In this document: piece after piece, positions 27,901 to 39,940 of the stretch
Layout of the letters: each line of letters begins with the position of its first letter
Position numbering within the stretch: position 1 is the first letter of the stretch
Assembly: GCA_029378245.1 (NCBI GenBank)
Contig: JARKIF010000008.1
Coordinates: 1,178,001-1,242,000 of the forward strand
Direction: 5' to 3'
Length of the DNA: 64,000 nt
DNA from: Roridomyces roridus
Lineage: Eukaryota; Basidiomycota; Agaricomycetes; Agaricales; Mycenaceae
Translations under genes and position numbers: made by a program
The notes under the pieces: generated by a model
What the model was told of the DNA's origin: nothing
The model's database searches: none
Seen by the model: only the letters and a program-made list of their open reading frames with translations

Positions 27901-28483
27901 ATACAAGAAGGACGGAAGGATCGTGCGGGGTGTGCAGAAGGGAACGACTGCCTTTTTCAAGTCCACCGCGGTCGAGGCGATTAAATTGGGTGCTCGGCTG
28001 GCCACTGGGACGCAGGTGATTCTCGAGCAGGCAGAAGACGTCCTTGGTGGGCAGTTCAAGAACCCCGTCACCACAGAGGCTGTGCAGCCAGGCCAATACG
28101 GGAGTGATGAAGACGAGGAACCCGATGATCTGATCAGCAAGTATGCCGAGCAGCCGGTGGACCTTCGAGAAGGGATGCAGTCTGCATACCACAGTCTGAG
28201 ACGAAATCTCAATTCTGCGGCGCAGACCATCCTCGCAGTCCCGATGGAGGTTTACGAAAGGTCGGGCAACGAGGTATGTGACCATTTTGCGAGCCGTTCT
28301 CTCTCGATGCTCACGAAACGCTTGCAGGGTCCCGTTCGGTCAGTTATCAGGGCTGTCCCAATCGCGGTCCTCAAACCTATGATTGGGGCAAGCGAGGCAG
28401 TGAGCAAGACTCTGCTGGGGCTGCACAACACGCTAGATCCAAACGTGAGACATGAGAACGAGGCGAAATACAAACATCGGTAG
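21967..28483 (+). CDS. ATG2: Autophagy-related protein 2 (lipid transfer, Chorein/ATG2)
   Basis: Bridge-like lipid-transfer protein between ER and the growing autophagosome. The N-terminal Chorein-type part is present: [61 protein letters not shown] long, largely intron-free exon (about 22240-25071) contains Ser/Pro-rich disordered loops. The ATG2-type middle has [35 protein letters not shown] and [15 protein letters not shown]. The C-terminal ATG_C region has [60 protein letters not shown] and [20 protein letters not shown]. About 2,000 residues is normal. The gene has several 45-60 nt introns in its second half. Confidence 0.95.
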
Positions 28484-28528
28484 GATTGTAATATTAGCGT
28501 GTACTGTATACAAGGTATCGTGAAACTC

Positions 28529-29317
28529 AGTCGATATCCATGCCCATGGACCGTCCCTCCCCTTGGACCAATGCACTCCGCGCCTTTGTGGGCACTTTGA
28601 TTTTTCCCCGTGTTTTTGGGGAGTCGGTTGTGGGTTGCACCAGCTTGTTGACTGCAGAAGATTTTGCGGCTTCCAAGAGTTTCTTGCGATGCGCCCGATG
28701 CTTGTCGCGACTGATGGCCATTCTGTACAACGACTAGGGTGAGGAAATGAAGCAGGGAGACGACACAAGACGCACCTTGTCTTCCAGAATGCCAGCTCTC
28801 TCCGTTTTTTGATCTCGCCCACCCGCTTCATCGCCTTGAGCGTCGTCTGTACCAATTCGCGATCGTAGCGGACAGGAATATTCCTCCGCTTTTCAAACTC
28901 GAAGGTCGAATCCTGCGGGAAAGAGTTGTCCGAGTGCTCCAATGCAGAGAAATTGGAATTGGTAGCTCACGATGGTCATCTCCTTGCCTGCTGCCTTGCG
29001 GAACGCCTTTGTCCACCGCACTTTACGGGGATTCCGCTTCATTCTGGTGAAATAATTTGAGGCGCTGGGCTGGGTCCATGACTAGTCTACTCACTTGAAG
29101 TTTTTGTGGCATCTTTGGGATTACACTTGGTGAGTGAATTCAGCATGAGATGAAAGACAAACTTGGAGGTGCAAAAGCGAAAGACTTTGGCGTCGTTTCG
29201 TACGAAAGCGCTGCCTGTGCATAAGTGAGTGGAAGAATGCTCTGTTTTCCTAGATGTTGCAGACCATGGCCGGGGTATACGCTCGTTGAGCAGAAGTAGC
29301 ACTTTTCAATACGCATG
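28529..29317 (-). CDS. RLP24: Ribosome biogenesis protein RLP24 (L24e-like)
   Basis: 60S assembly factor that holds the place of ribosomal protein eL24. The L24e zinc-ribbon is intact: [49 protein letters not shown]. Then [40 protein letters not shown] and a basic helical tail ending GRSMGMDID. Five introns have regular borders, including one inside CTSK|CHKNF. The gene lies about 42 bp downstream of the RIB2-like deaminase in the same direction. Confidence 0.95.
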
Positions 29318-29359
29318 ATGGGAGGTGAAAAGAGATTTCGTGGCTGTACAGATACATCA

Positions 29360-29888
29360 CTAGACTAATGCCCTTCGCCTCGCAATCTCGAGACATTCCT
29401 TTTCCAATCCTTCCAGCCAAATCACTTCTATGCCCGCATCCTTGAGTTTTTGGGCGCCCTCGCATTTGACAAAGTCAGCGGGCTCCCCGACGCCGATGAA
29501 ACAACGTCGCACGGCTGCAGCGATTAGGGCGTCTGCGCATGGGGCCAGACCAGAGCTCCGCACGGAACACGGTTCCATTGTCGTGTAAACATCGACTCGT
29601 GCTAGAATTTGCTGGACATTCGAGGCAGGGAAGAGAGACAGAATGTGGTCGGAGGTCAGCTTGGCTAGAGCATTTGCCTCTGCATGAGTATTGCCCAGAA
29701 GTTCTCTCGAGTAGCCAGTGGAGAGAATAGTCGGTTGGGAGTCGTCGGTTGGCCAGGCGACTAGCGAGCACACAGCCAACAGAAAAGGCCGTCACCACGG
29801 GCTCGCATTTGCGGGCTTCATCGAGCGCTTGTCGCATAAGGACATAGTCTGACATCGAGCCCACAGCCATCACGTGTGAATCCACCAT
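29360..29888 (-). CDS. RIB2: Stand-alone DRAP deaminase (RIB2-type, riboflavin pathway), frame broken
   Basis: Zinc-dependent CDA-superfamily deaminase, expected to deaminate the pyrimidine intermediate of riboflavin synthesis. Motifs match the C-terminal deaminase domain of yeast Rib2: [29 protein letters not shown] (HAE zinc/catalytic), [17 protein letters not shown] (second zinc motif), and [16 protein letters not shown]. The pseudouridine-synthase domain that precedes it in yeast is absent. The frame shifts between TAFSVGCVL and [14 protein letters not shown], near 29755-29775, by one extra base; I found no acceptable intron there. Start could be Met at 29888, 29870 or 29855; the closest homology starts at 29855 ([11 protein letters not shown]). 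SPT6 starts 17-50 bp away, divergent. Confidence 0.8.
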
Positions 29889-29905
29889 TCTTGACTCTTA
29901 CTTTC

Positions 29906-32900
29906 ATGGCCTCACTAGACGCCGCCGACCCCATTCCCGACGTCGACGATCCTATGGCTGGCTCTGGTGCCGAGGAGGAGGGCGAAGGCGATGTCATCAT
30001 GCCCGGTGTCGAGGACAGCTCCGAAGAAGAAGAGGATGACGACGAAGAGGAAGCGCGTCGCATCAGAGAAGGCTTCATTGTCGACGAGGACGACGAGGAC
30101 GAGGAAGAAGGCGAGGACCGCAGAAAGAGGCGGAAACGGGCCAGACACCGTCGCAGACGTCCGTCCAAACCTTTTCCTCGCGTTTCTTGAGCTCACTCGC
30201 GATTCTCAGAGGAAGAAGAAGAGGGACTGGAGGAGGATGATATTGCCTTGCTGGAGGAAAACACCGGTGCCTCTTTCAAAAAAAACCGTCTCACTCGTCT
30301 CCGTCGTGGCCATGATTCCGAGTCTCCGCCTGTCGCGTCTTCATCTAGACGGCGGGCTGTAGTGGAATCATCAGACGACGACCTCGACAATGACGAACCT
30401 CTTCCCGATGTGCAAGACATACAGCGTATTTGGGACAAGGACGACGAAGACGAAGACGGGGAACCCGACATGGAGGACTTTATTGACTACTCGGATGACC
30501 CAGATGCTGCTGAAATGGACGAGCAAGCACGGGACGCTAGACGACGGCAACGCCGGCTAGAGCAAGACAGGTGGAAAAAGGCTCGTGGTCGCCCCGAGCT
30601 TGTCGGCATTGACGCCCTGTAAGTCCTCGCCCTGTAATCATGCAATCGTCTCTCACAACTCATCCAGAGCGTGGGATGAAATCCACGACGTTTTCGGCGA
30701 CGGGCATGAATATGACTGGGCGTTGGTCGAAGATGACGAGGCTGCATATGAGGACGAACCGAAACCCGACACCAAGTTCACCGATGTGCGTCACGAAATA
30801 TTTCGATTCAACACTCGAGTCTTACCCTATATCAGGTCTTTGAACCATCTCAAATTCGGGCCTTGTTCCTCACGGAAGACGATGATCTGATTCGTGCTCA
30901 AGATATACCGGAGCGCATGCAGCTTTCATCTTCAACCCTGTCCAAGAACGCGGTAGTCGCTCCTGCAATTTCATTTGGGCCCGAGGATCTCGATGATGCC
31001 GCCGAGTGGGTTACCGCACATTTACCGCCCAGTATTACTGCGCCGTTTTTCGGCTCGGGCGGCAAAAAGCAGGGTCTCCAGACGGAATTCGTTTTCTCCG
31101 TCACCTTCGTTCTCCGTCAGCTCTTCATTGAGAGCGTGGAGGTACCCTACATATGGACCCACAAACGCGACTACGTCACCCACTTTGACCCCAAGCAGGC
31201 CGAGTCGGATGCAAAGCTTCTTGACCTGCCGGACCTGTGGCGAATATATGCTCTCGGCCAAAAGTATCGCTCTTTACTGGAGCGACGACGGGCTTTGTCC
31301 GAAGCGTACACTCGCCTCAACACCACCGATACTTATTACGAAAAAGAAATTCTGCCGAAAATCGCAAGTGTGGAGACGGTTGCGGACACATCCGAGTGGC
31401 TTTCAACCAAATACAAGGACAAGAAAAAGGACGAGTCTCAGTTCCGTTTCGATGACGATGAGGTGGAACCGGAGACGGTGAAGCGCAAGATGCCTAGCCG
31501 CATATCGGCCTACGAGGTTGCCAAGAAAAGCATCGTCGCGAAACTTGCGCAGGGTTTCGGAATTGAAGCGCACGAGGTTGTCCTCAACTTTATGGCCAAC
31601 GAGCACGTGCACTTTGTCGAAGACCAGGAGCTCAGTCCCATGGTGTACGCAGAGCAGTTTGTCAATCCCGACCCTACGTTGGCTCTGCCTGCAGAACAAC
31701 TTCTCGCCCGAGCTCGTATGATTATGGCAACCGAACTTGGCAAGGATCCTTTACTGCGGGACCACATGAGGTCGCTGTTCAAGAATCAGGCCAGAGTTAG
31801 TGTCGATGTGACGGAGCAAGGCATCGCCAAAATCGTTGAAACTGACCCATCACAATTCGTACGTGCAGTTTATCTCTACTGTACCCATCTAATATTCTTT
31901 CACAGCCTTTCAAATATCTGAACCAGAAACCCATCCAGCTGATGCTTGATTCGCCTCAATTCCTCCTCATGCTCCGCGCCGAGTCAAGAAATCTAATCAA
32001 CATCGAGATCTTCCTCCCTCCGGATGTCAAAGCCGCCTTTGAGCGACGGTTGGTTGACGCACTCGCTTCAGACAGCTTCAGTGAGTCTGCAAAGGGGTGG
32101 AACGAGCAAGGGTCGCTTGTAGTGCAAGAGGTCTTGGATCAGCACCTTTTACCCTTGGGGGTCAAGTGGACTCGCGAGTACCTGCGGCAAGAAGTGGAGG
32201 ACCATTTAGTTGACCGTGTTGTGAAGGAGCTCTCAAGGGTACCCCTCAATTTTCCTGTCACCCATACTCACATTGACATCCTCTCAGCGCATTGATGTGG
32301 CGCCCTTTACAGTTCCGGGGATGAAAGAGGACCGGCCCTCTGTTCTTGCAGCATCTTGGGGCAAGGGAGACCCTCACAAAGATGCCATAACGCTTGTCTT
32401 CTTGGATGCGCGTGGTCGGATGCGCGAATCAACCAAGCTCGATAATCTCGTCGATGCCGAGATGAGGGACGAGTTGGTTGATCTCCTCCGTCGCCGCAAA
32501 CCCGACGTGATTGTCATTGGGGGCTTCAACATGACGACGAGCAAACTTTCGGCGCGTATTAAAGAAATCGTCGGCAGTTTGCGGGACGGCGCGTCTGCAG
32601 AGAGCGAACAGATAGCCAACACGCCTGTCATATACGGCTTTGACGAGGTTGCTCGGTTGTTCCAGCACAGTCAGCGGGCCAACGCCGAGTTTAGCTCGTC
32701 TTCTATGATAGGCAAGTACTGCGTTGGCCTCGCGCGGTATGTGCAAAGTCCATTGAACGAGTACGCCGCATTGGGTTCCGACATCTCGGCCGTCAATTTC
32801 GACCCCATTAACCAGCAGCTGGTAGGTCTCTTGTCCATCGTGTTTGGTTTAACAATAATTCTTTGGCGTAGATCCCACAAGAAAAACTGTTGATTGCATG

Positions 32901-34947
32901 TGAACGCACCATTGTCGACGTCGTCAGCAAGGTCGGCGTCGACATCAATCGGGCTGTTGGAGACTCGTATTACCAGACCCTCTTGCCATTCGTTTGTGGT
33001 CTTGGGCCACGCAAAGCGCAGCAATTGGTCAAGCTGATTGAACGACAGGTGGGTCATTTTGTATATTCTCTCTTTCCCTTTTCTGACGCAACGTAGGGCG
33101 AGAACGTGGGCAATCGCGAGCAGTTTATCAAAGCTGGTCTTTTGACCAAGACCATCTTCATCAATGGCGCTGGTTTCCTCCGTATTTCACAGAACGAGGA
33201 AGTGAAGCCGTCGAAACTGCGGGCTGATGATGAGCATGCTTTCGATCCGCTGGACGACACTCGTATTCATTCAGAAGACTACGAGCTGGCTCGCAAGATG
33301 GCCATGGATGCCATCGAGTATGACGAGGAGGATACAGTTGACCGTCATCCGTCTTGGGTCGTCGGCCTCATCATGGAGGATCCGGACAACGAGAAGAAGT
33401 TATCCGAGCTCAACTTGGACGATTTCGCCATCAGTCTCTACGAAGCCAATGGTGACCGGAAACGGCACACGCTCAACGTGATTCGCACCGAATTGTTGCA
33501 TCCGTACAAGGATGAGCGCAACCCATATCCATTGATGACAGGATGGGACATTTTGACCATGCTCAGCGGAGAGACGGCCGACTCTCTCGGCGACGACCAG
33601 ATCATCACTGTCTCCGTCGTACGGGCCAAGCCAGGTTTCATCACCGTCAAGCTCGACTCGGGGATCGAGGGCGTTGTAGTTCAAGGCGCGGAGATGCCGT
33701 TCAACAAGGGACAGACTGTTCCGGCTTGCATCAAGGGAATCAGAACCGAGGTCGCGCAAGATTATTTCTCCGTCGAGCTTTCTGTGCATCCGAAAGATCT
33801 CGTAGGGGACGGAAGTCGACGGGCTCGGGAGGACAGTTATTGGGATCAGCAGCGCTACAACAAGGATCGTGACATGCTTGCGAGGAAAAAGAGGGCAGAA
33901 GTTGATCGCAGCCGCCGCGTTGTCAAGCACCCGAATTTCCACAACTTCAATACCGCCCAGGCTGAGGCGTATTTGGATAAGCAGCAGCGGGGCGATGTGG
34001 TTATCCGGCCGTCGTCCAAGGGGAGTGACCATCTTGCTGTCACGTGGAAAGTCGATCACCAGCTCTATCAACATATCGGTCAGTCGAAATTTCAAAGAAC
34101 ATAAGAGAAAGCTCTAATGGACGTCTAGATGTGACGGAGCCCAACGCGGACCCAACTGGGCAGACGGTCGGCTCGCACCTGATCGTTGATCCGACGCACA
34201 CTTATGCTGATCTGGACGAACTGATTGTGAACCACGTTCAGGCGATGGCTCGCAAGGTGGAAGAGCTGATGGCTCATGACCGGTTCAAACCGGGCTCGGA
34301 AGATGACTTGCATCTGTACCTGAAGAACTCCCTGGCTGCGAATCCGGGCAAGAGCATGTACGGCTTCACTCTCAACCGGAAGCGGCCCGGACACTTTAGT
34401 CTGTGCTTCCTTGCCAGCAAGAACTCGGCGGTCCAGACTTGGGTGCGTAGTTTGTCCTCGAGACTGTGAATCGCATTGACGCTTCTTTCAGCCGGTGCGG
34501 GTGACTCCCGAGGCGTACCATCTCTACGATGCCGCCGCCGTGGGTGTGCCGGAGTTGTGTGATGCCTTCAAAGTTCGGCATCTGCACGAATCACGAAGCC
34601 AGAACCCAAACCCAGGGGGCAAAACACCGTATGGTGCTGGTGGCAGGACACCAGCTCGACCAGATGCGACACCAGGCCACATGTCCATACGGCAACCTGC
34701 GCGCACTCCCAATCCATACGCTGGTGGTACAACGCCTGGGCGGTACGGGGGAGCGACGCCTGGCCATTTTGCACCACCACCGCCTGCTGGTGTGCCACAG
34801 ACTGCTTATGGCGGGATGCCCAACTATGGCTACCCTCCAGCACCGCACAACCCGTCTTACCCCCCACCGCCACAGACAATACCGCCCGGAATGAATCCCC
34901 AGCGTGCGGCCATGATTCAGCAAGGGGGTGGTTGGGGTGTACCGTAG
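29906..34947 (+). CDS. SPT6: Transcription elongation factor SPT6
   Basis: Histone chaperone that travels with RNA polymerase II. The N-terminal about 230 residues are Asp/Glu-rich with basic patches ([14 protein letters not shown]). Then come the helical core ([20 protein letters not shown]), the YqgF-like domain ([20 protein letters not shown]), helix-hairpin-helix ([20 protein letters not shown]), S1 domain ([20 protein letters not shown]), and tandem SH2 ([59 protein letters not shown]). The C-terminus is a Gly/Pro-rich tail with TPGR/TPGH repeats. Several short introns are present. The start at 29906 opens [16 protein letters not shown]. Confidence 0.95.
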
Positions 34948-35032
34948 ATTTAATAATGTTGTAGGATAATAAACGATGGCATGTACAGGACGAGGATCAG
35001 ATTGCAAGACTACAAATACAAGGTAAGAGGAA

Positions 35033-36081
35033 TCAGTCGGCCAACTTGATGTGGCTGTCGTCGATGGTGGTGAACACATGCCCTTCGTCAATCATCTTGT
35101 CCACACAGTCACTGCGCACAGTTGAACAAGTCAACACAGGACAAGGGCGAAGAGACTGACCTCAAATCCTCCGGAGCCGCTTTCAGGGCAACTGCAATAT
35201 CTCCAACAAAGGCGCCTTCATTCAGATGGACAACAGCCGGGGACCTCAAGTACTCGGCAACCGCGTCGGCCATCGAGGAGAATAGTCGCGGCGCGTTAGT
35301 GGGACGCGATTGCATCGAATACGCGCCTTGGCCGTGGCCGCCACCAGAATTTTGTTGCTCTTGGCCCGGCGGGCCCTTTTGAAGGATGACATTGACCGAG
35401 ATGACGTCGAGGATGTGAAAGTAGACTTCGTGGGGATCTGCAATGGGACGGATGTTGCTCGCGTGTATGTGCCTCTTGCCGTTGTGCGCCCTGATGCTGC
35501 CTGTGAGACGGACGTAGGATGGGTTCGAGTTGCTAGTGAAAAAAATTGGCGGTCGAGTACGTGGAGGCAAGCGAAAGCCACTCACGGGTCGATTCCGCGC
35601 CATAGCTCATCTTTTTGGTCGTCTGGTGTATCCATCCACATTTTCGCGTCAATCGTCCCCGTACCGTCGTCGAAGTGAAAGGTGCGATTTGTGGCAAAGA
35701 CTCGTTGGCTGAGCAGTTCCCCGACAAGGGTGATCTATATGAAAGGATTAGAAGACTGGTACAGAAGTGAGACCCGACGCGCCTGTCCAATAGGGTGTCC
35801 ATCGACTACCCAATCCGCTTCCGAGTGCATCTGGGTGGCTCTATAGACCTGCGCGACGGTGACTGGACGCAGGGACTGGGATGCCGCAGATTTCTGTCGA
35901 GGTGTGAAAACAATGCGGGTGAATGGAGACGATGTTGCTCACGCCTGATCCACCGCCGGGACTGTCCTGGCTGGCTCCAGGGGTGCCTTGCAGGAAGCCG
36001 CCGCCACCACCGTAGGGACTGTTGTCTGTAAGAGATTAGACGGGACGCGTCGAGCGAGCGAGGGGCAGTACATTGGCTCAT
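35033..36081 (-). CDS. RFA2: Replication protein A 32 kDa subunit
   Basis: Middle subunit of the ssDNA-binding RPA heterotrimer. The first exon is only MSQ plus one base; then a Gly-rich phospho-region (NSPYGGGGGFLQGTPGASQD). The OB fold has QITLVGELLSQRVFATNRTF, FHFDDGTGTIDAKMWID, YVRLTGSIRAHNGKRHIHA and PIADPHEVYFHILDVISVNV. A winged-helix domain ends the protein: LNEGAFVGDIAVALK, then DCVDKMIDEGHVFTTIDDSH and IKLAD. Length is near 270 residues, as usual. Introns are short. A glycine run encoded by GGTGGTGGCGGCGGC lies near 36010. Confidence 0.92.
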
Positions 36082-36183
36082 TGACGCGTCGAGGTAAAGA
36101 AGGGACTTTCGAGTCAGGTGATCAAACGCGTCTTGATTTAGGGAGTGGTGGCTCTTAAATTTGTAAAACTACATGTCCTCTTT

Positions 36184-39100
36184 CTAATTGTTATATGTCG
36201 TGCACAGACGAGCCATGCCCTTGCCAACCTCCCCAACAGTCTTCTTCCGCGAGTCCGTCAACTTCTTTGCAACCCCCAGCACAAAGTCGTGGTCAATCTA
36301 CATTTCAATGAGAATGTTTTGCAACGAGCACAAGTGAAACATACATTCAGAGCGCTGAGCATGGAGCACCCATCCACAAACAGTTTCCGCTGCTCGGCGG
36401 TGCCGTCCAGCTCGCCCTGCTTGATCAAACTCGCCGAAACCTCACGCAAAAGGGTGACGGCATTAGCGCGTAGTGGCTTGAATTGCTGGACCAACGCGCC
36501 AAGTTTGTTGACCTTGACCACGGAAGGTGCTTTGAATCGGAAAGTCTCCGCGACGAAGAGGAGGAACCCCTCTTGCATCATAGTTGCCACATGAAGAGCC
36601 AGAGTCGGTGAGCTCTTGGCTTCTTCAAACCGCGCCTTCATCGCTAGAACCTTGTTAAACAAAAGAAGGGACGTCGTAAAAACGCTCATACCATCAAAGT
36701 ATCGCACGACCACCTCCGGAGCATCCGTCACCGCAGGAGGCTCCTCGTCCTTCTTTGTCGAGCCGTTTGTGCTGCCGTTCTTGGGTGGAATCTCCACACC
36801 CTTCAGCGGGTGGCCAGTCTTGAGCTCAGTTTGTTTCGCAGCTTCAGCCAAAACAACCGAAGGCGGCGGTCGTGCGTGGTCATGGTACGGTTCCAGCCAG
36901 TCGGCCAGCGCAGTCGCGTAGTTGACAAACATGACCTCGTCGGGAGTGAGCTCGGCCATATCTTCGTCTCGGCGTTCCCGTAGCCGCTCCTTGAGGTTAC
37001 CCGCAGGCACCATTTGTCTTGGACGATCACCGATCAGCAGCTTCTCTTCGACAGAGTCATCGAGGTCGCTCCCTTGTTGGAAGGCCCTGATGTAGATTTT
37101 CAGGAAGGTGCTGAGCCACCCGGCCCCTTCCGACTTGTTTAACAAGAGTGTTTGTTCGTTCAGTTTTTCAGAGACTCGGGGTTGATAATCCGCGAGAATG
37201 CCGAAATCCCGGTTATCGTGGTGGACTGGACAGAAATTCAACGACACTCAGAAGCAGGGTGGAGAAAACGCACGGCGGTCAAAGATGAACTTGAGCTCGA
37301 TCAGCTCCATGTCGATGATGTCGCTGGATATGGGCTCATGGGTGAGCCGCATCCGCAGATGCTCTATTTTGACAATGTCCCGTTGCAACGAGTTTTCGAG
37401 TCTATCTTCGAATATTATAAATTCAGGGATCTGAGAGTACTTTTCGTTCATGAATGCCCGAGCGATGTATTCGCCGGTCTGCAAGGAGGTCAGAGGTTGA
37501 TGGGAAGAAAGTGCAGGGCTCACATCCTGGGTGTTGCTGATGTAAATCTGCGACGCCTCCAGGCATTCGGTGATGTAAGTGAGGTCTCCGGTAGATGCGA
37601 GTGAGAACAAGGATGCCTGAGAGAGGATGAAATGTGACAGTGTGTCGAGCTGAACCTGTTTGATCTGCATTGCACGATAGTGTTCCACAGCCATCGACGA
37701 TGCACCTGTCATCTTCAGCACGCAGATACCTTAGGAGAAAGTAATGTCTCACCCAACAAACGATATATTCGGATGAGCAGTAACCGGGAGTGGAACGATT
37801 GTTTGCTCTTGGTTAGTGCAAATTCGAGCAAAGCAACAGCGTTGTACAGGTATTTTGCATCGTTGCTCAACTTCCAAAGGCTTACGAACGCATTGGCCGC
37901 CAGAAGAGCGAGATCGTCTGCCGGTTGCAATTCCGTTGGAGGGAGGTCAGGCGCCCAATGGCAGGCCCTCGAGATAATGTCGGGTGTAGAGAGTGGCTCG
38001 CTCAGACTCTGCACTGATATTCAGATCATCCGGTGTGAGGTTCTGCCGCAATAATTTGTGGCAGTTGATCAGTCGTCGGAGGTCGTTAGTGTTCGCCTGT
38101 AGGCAATATCAATATCTAATATGTGGACGTAAACGGACTACTTGCAAATGACGGGGTTAGTGATTGAAGGAAAGAGGTCCAGCTCGCAGCGTCATCCGTT
38201 TCCAGGACCAGATACGGTTTGAGGTCTTCATAACAGCACGCTTTGTCGCCAATCTTGTCGAAATACTGTTTCATTAAATCGACCATTCGGCTGGCGTCGC
38301 TGGATAGCCCGTGGGAGCGAGCTCTCTTCTCCAATTCCAGGAGAGCCAACAGAGCGGAACGGTCTTTAACGCCGTCGGTCTCTGCCAGCTTTGTTAGGAA
38401 CTCTTGCGTTTCGGCCAGTTGTTCCCTGCATTTTGACTCGTCCAATTTCTCATCTCCCTTGACTGGCAAAGTGGCGTCGAGGAGGGACAGGAATTCGAGC
38501 CAGTTGCGGTCACTGCGGTGTTAACGGTGAGCACGCATGAGAAGCAGCGGAGCCAATGTACGCACTTTTGTTCCGAAATGCGGGCCTTGGCTTTTACGCC
38601 TTCCTCCTCGAAAAGGCCCTGCACCCTCCAGATATCCCGCCGCAGTTCGTTACAGGCCAAGCTTGCAGCACAGATATTCTTGCCGACCTCGCTGTCCAGT
38701 AGCGTCCGTGCTTCGTCGAATAGTTCCAGCTCGCGCAGGATGGACAAATGGAGGTGGAAACGATCTGAATTGACGTAGGAAGGGGTCGGCGATGAGGTTA
38801 CGAGGCGGTGGGCAAGTTTGTAGAGTAGGGTGCGCATGGACGGCGCCGTGGCGGGGTCGTTGGCCTTGTAGAGCGTGAATTCAAGGCAAAGAAAACGAAA
38901 TCAAGTGCACCTGAAGGATAGCACTGAGAACACTCCAGTAAATGTAGCGATCCTGGTGGAATTGCTTGTGCATGCGAGTGGAGATCTGAATAGCATGAGC
39001 TTCCTGACAGAGGAGCGCGTCAAACGGCTGACCTGTTGTGCTGCCTTCCAGTTGAGAATCCGGGCGTTGGCGAAAAAGAGTTGGCCGGCCAGATCTTCGT

Positions 39101-39547
39101 TGGAAGGTTCAAGCTTGCATGCCTGTTCGAACATGGACACCATGTCCTTGTCTGTTTACAGAGTTCAGCGCTCGATAAAACACGTTAATCTTGACGCACG
39201 TCGACCGAGGCCACGAAGGACATGCATCATAGCAGTGAGCACGGCATCGTTGGTAGGTTTCGCGGCGAGTACTTCGTCGCAGAGAACGAGGGACTCTTCG
39301 ACTTTTTGTGAGCGAACGAGGGCAAGAGCTTTGAGCGTCTATGGAAGAGTCGGTCAAGGCAGAAACGCGTGCTAATCTGCCAACCTTGATCAATTCATTC
39401 TTGGGGTGTTTTTTGAGCAGTTTGTTGCAGGCAAGGATGGCGGACTTGTTGGAGCCGGTGTCGAGTGCCTCTGAGGAGTGGATGAAGAGTACCAGGGGAC
39501 ACGGGAGGAAGTAGCCTACCGTATATGGGGCGGATTTGCCTTTCCAT
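36184..39547 (-). CDS. NAA25: N-terminal acetyltransferase B auxiliary subunit (NAA25/Mdm20)
   Basis: Non-catalytic TPR subunit of NatB, which acetylates nascent chains starting Met-Asp/Glu/Asn/Gln. TPR-like helices are visible: MERQIRPIYG, ALDTGSNKSAILACNKLLKK, HPKNELIK, LALVRSQKVEESLVLCDEVL, MVSMFEQACKLEPSNEDLAG. The conserved central region has SQIPEFIIFEDRLENSLQRD and IVKIEHLRMRLTHEP. The C-terminal part has DNRDFGILADYQPRVSEKLN and LTPDEVMFVNYATALADWLE. The start at 39547 is chosen because MERQIRPIYG matches family N-termini; an upstream in-frame Met at 39616 would add 23 residues. Many short introns; the stop is at 36184. Confidence 0.88.
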
Positions 39548-39614
39548 TGATTTTTTCGGACGAAAGCGGTTTTGAAGCCAAGACGGATCAGAGACAACGC
39601 TCGGGTCACTCACC

Positions 39615-39897
39615 ATGGCTCCAGTTCTGCTTTCACGGTCTGTCCATTTATCTCGTCTTTTCGTCTCTCATTTCATTGCAGCGCGCTCGATTTCGGCCTT
39701 GGCATATTGTATGAATGATACGACGCGTTTTTTCTCCTTGCCGTGCTCAATCGTACTTAGAACTGGAATTGGTGCATATTACCTTCACGAGACCCATCCG
39801 AGGACGGGGATACCTCCTGAAGAGCGCCTTCTCGCCCTTGTGAAGTGGAAGTGGAATGGCGGGGACAGCGCAACCCCTAAATAGCGTGTTTGTGTTT
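39615..39897 (+). CDS. Nce101-like small single-span membrane protein (57 aa, three exons)
   Basis: Read with two introns, the sequence encodes MAPVLLSRALDFGLGILTG, then IGAYYLHETHPRTGIPPEER, then LLALVKWKWNGGDSATPK. Introns are about 39638-39682 (ends TTGCAG) and 39718-39770 (GTATGA..TTAG). The product has one hydrophobic span and a HPRT-type motif, resembling fungal Nce101/NCE1-like proteins. The unspliced frame (89 codons) disrupts the hydrophobic segment, so the spliced form is preferred. The exact stop follows CCTAAATAG near 39884. Function in the family (non-classical export) is not firmly known. The gene is divergent from NAA25, 67 bp apart. Confidence 0.55.
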
Positions 39898-39940
39898 CTC
39901 GATCGAATACAACTTGATTCCAAACCATCACCTTGCAATA

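Noticed and set aside
33400..34095. 231-codon - strand ORF within SPT6
   Set aside because: Antisense shadow of S1/SH2 coding exons; no domain seen.
39614..39617. Overlapping start codons of NAA25 and the small + strand gene in CCATGG
   Set aside because: The downstream Met (39547, MERQIRPIYG) matches NAA25 starts better, so the overlap is probably a coincidence.
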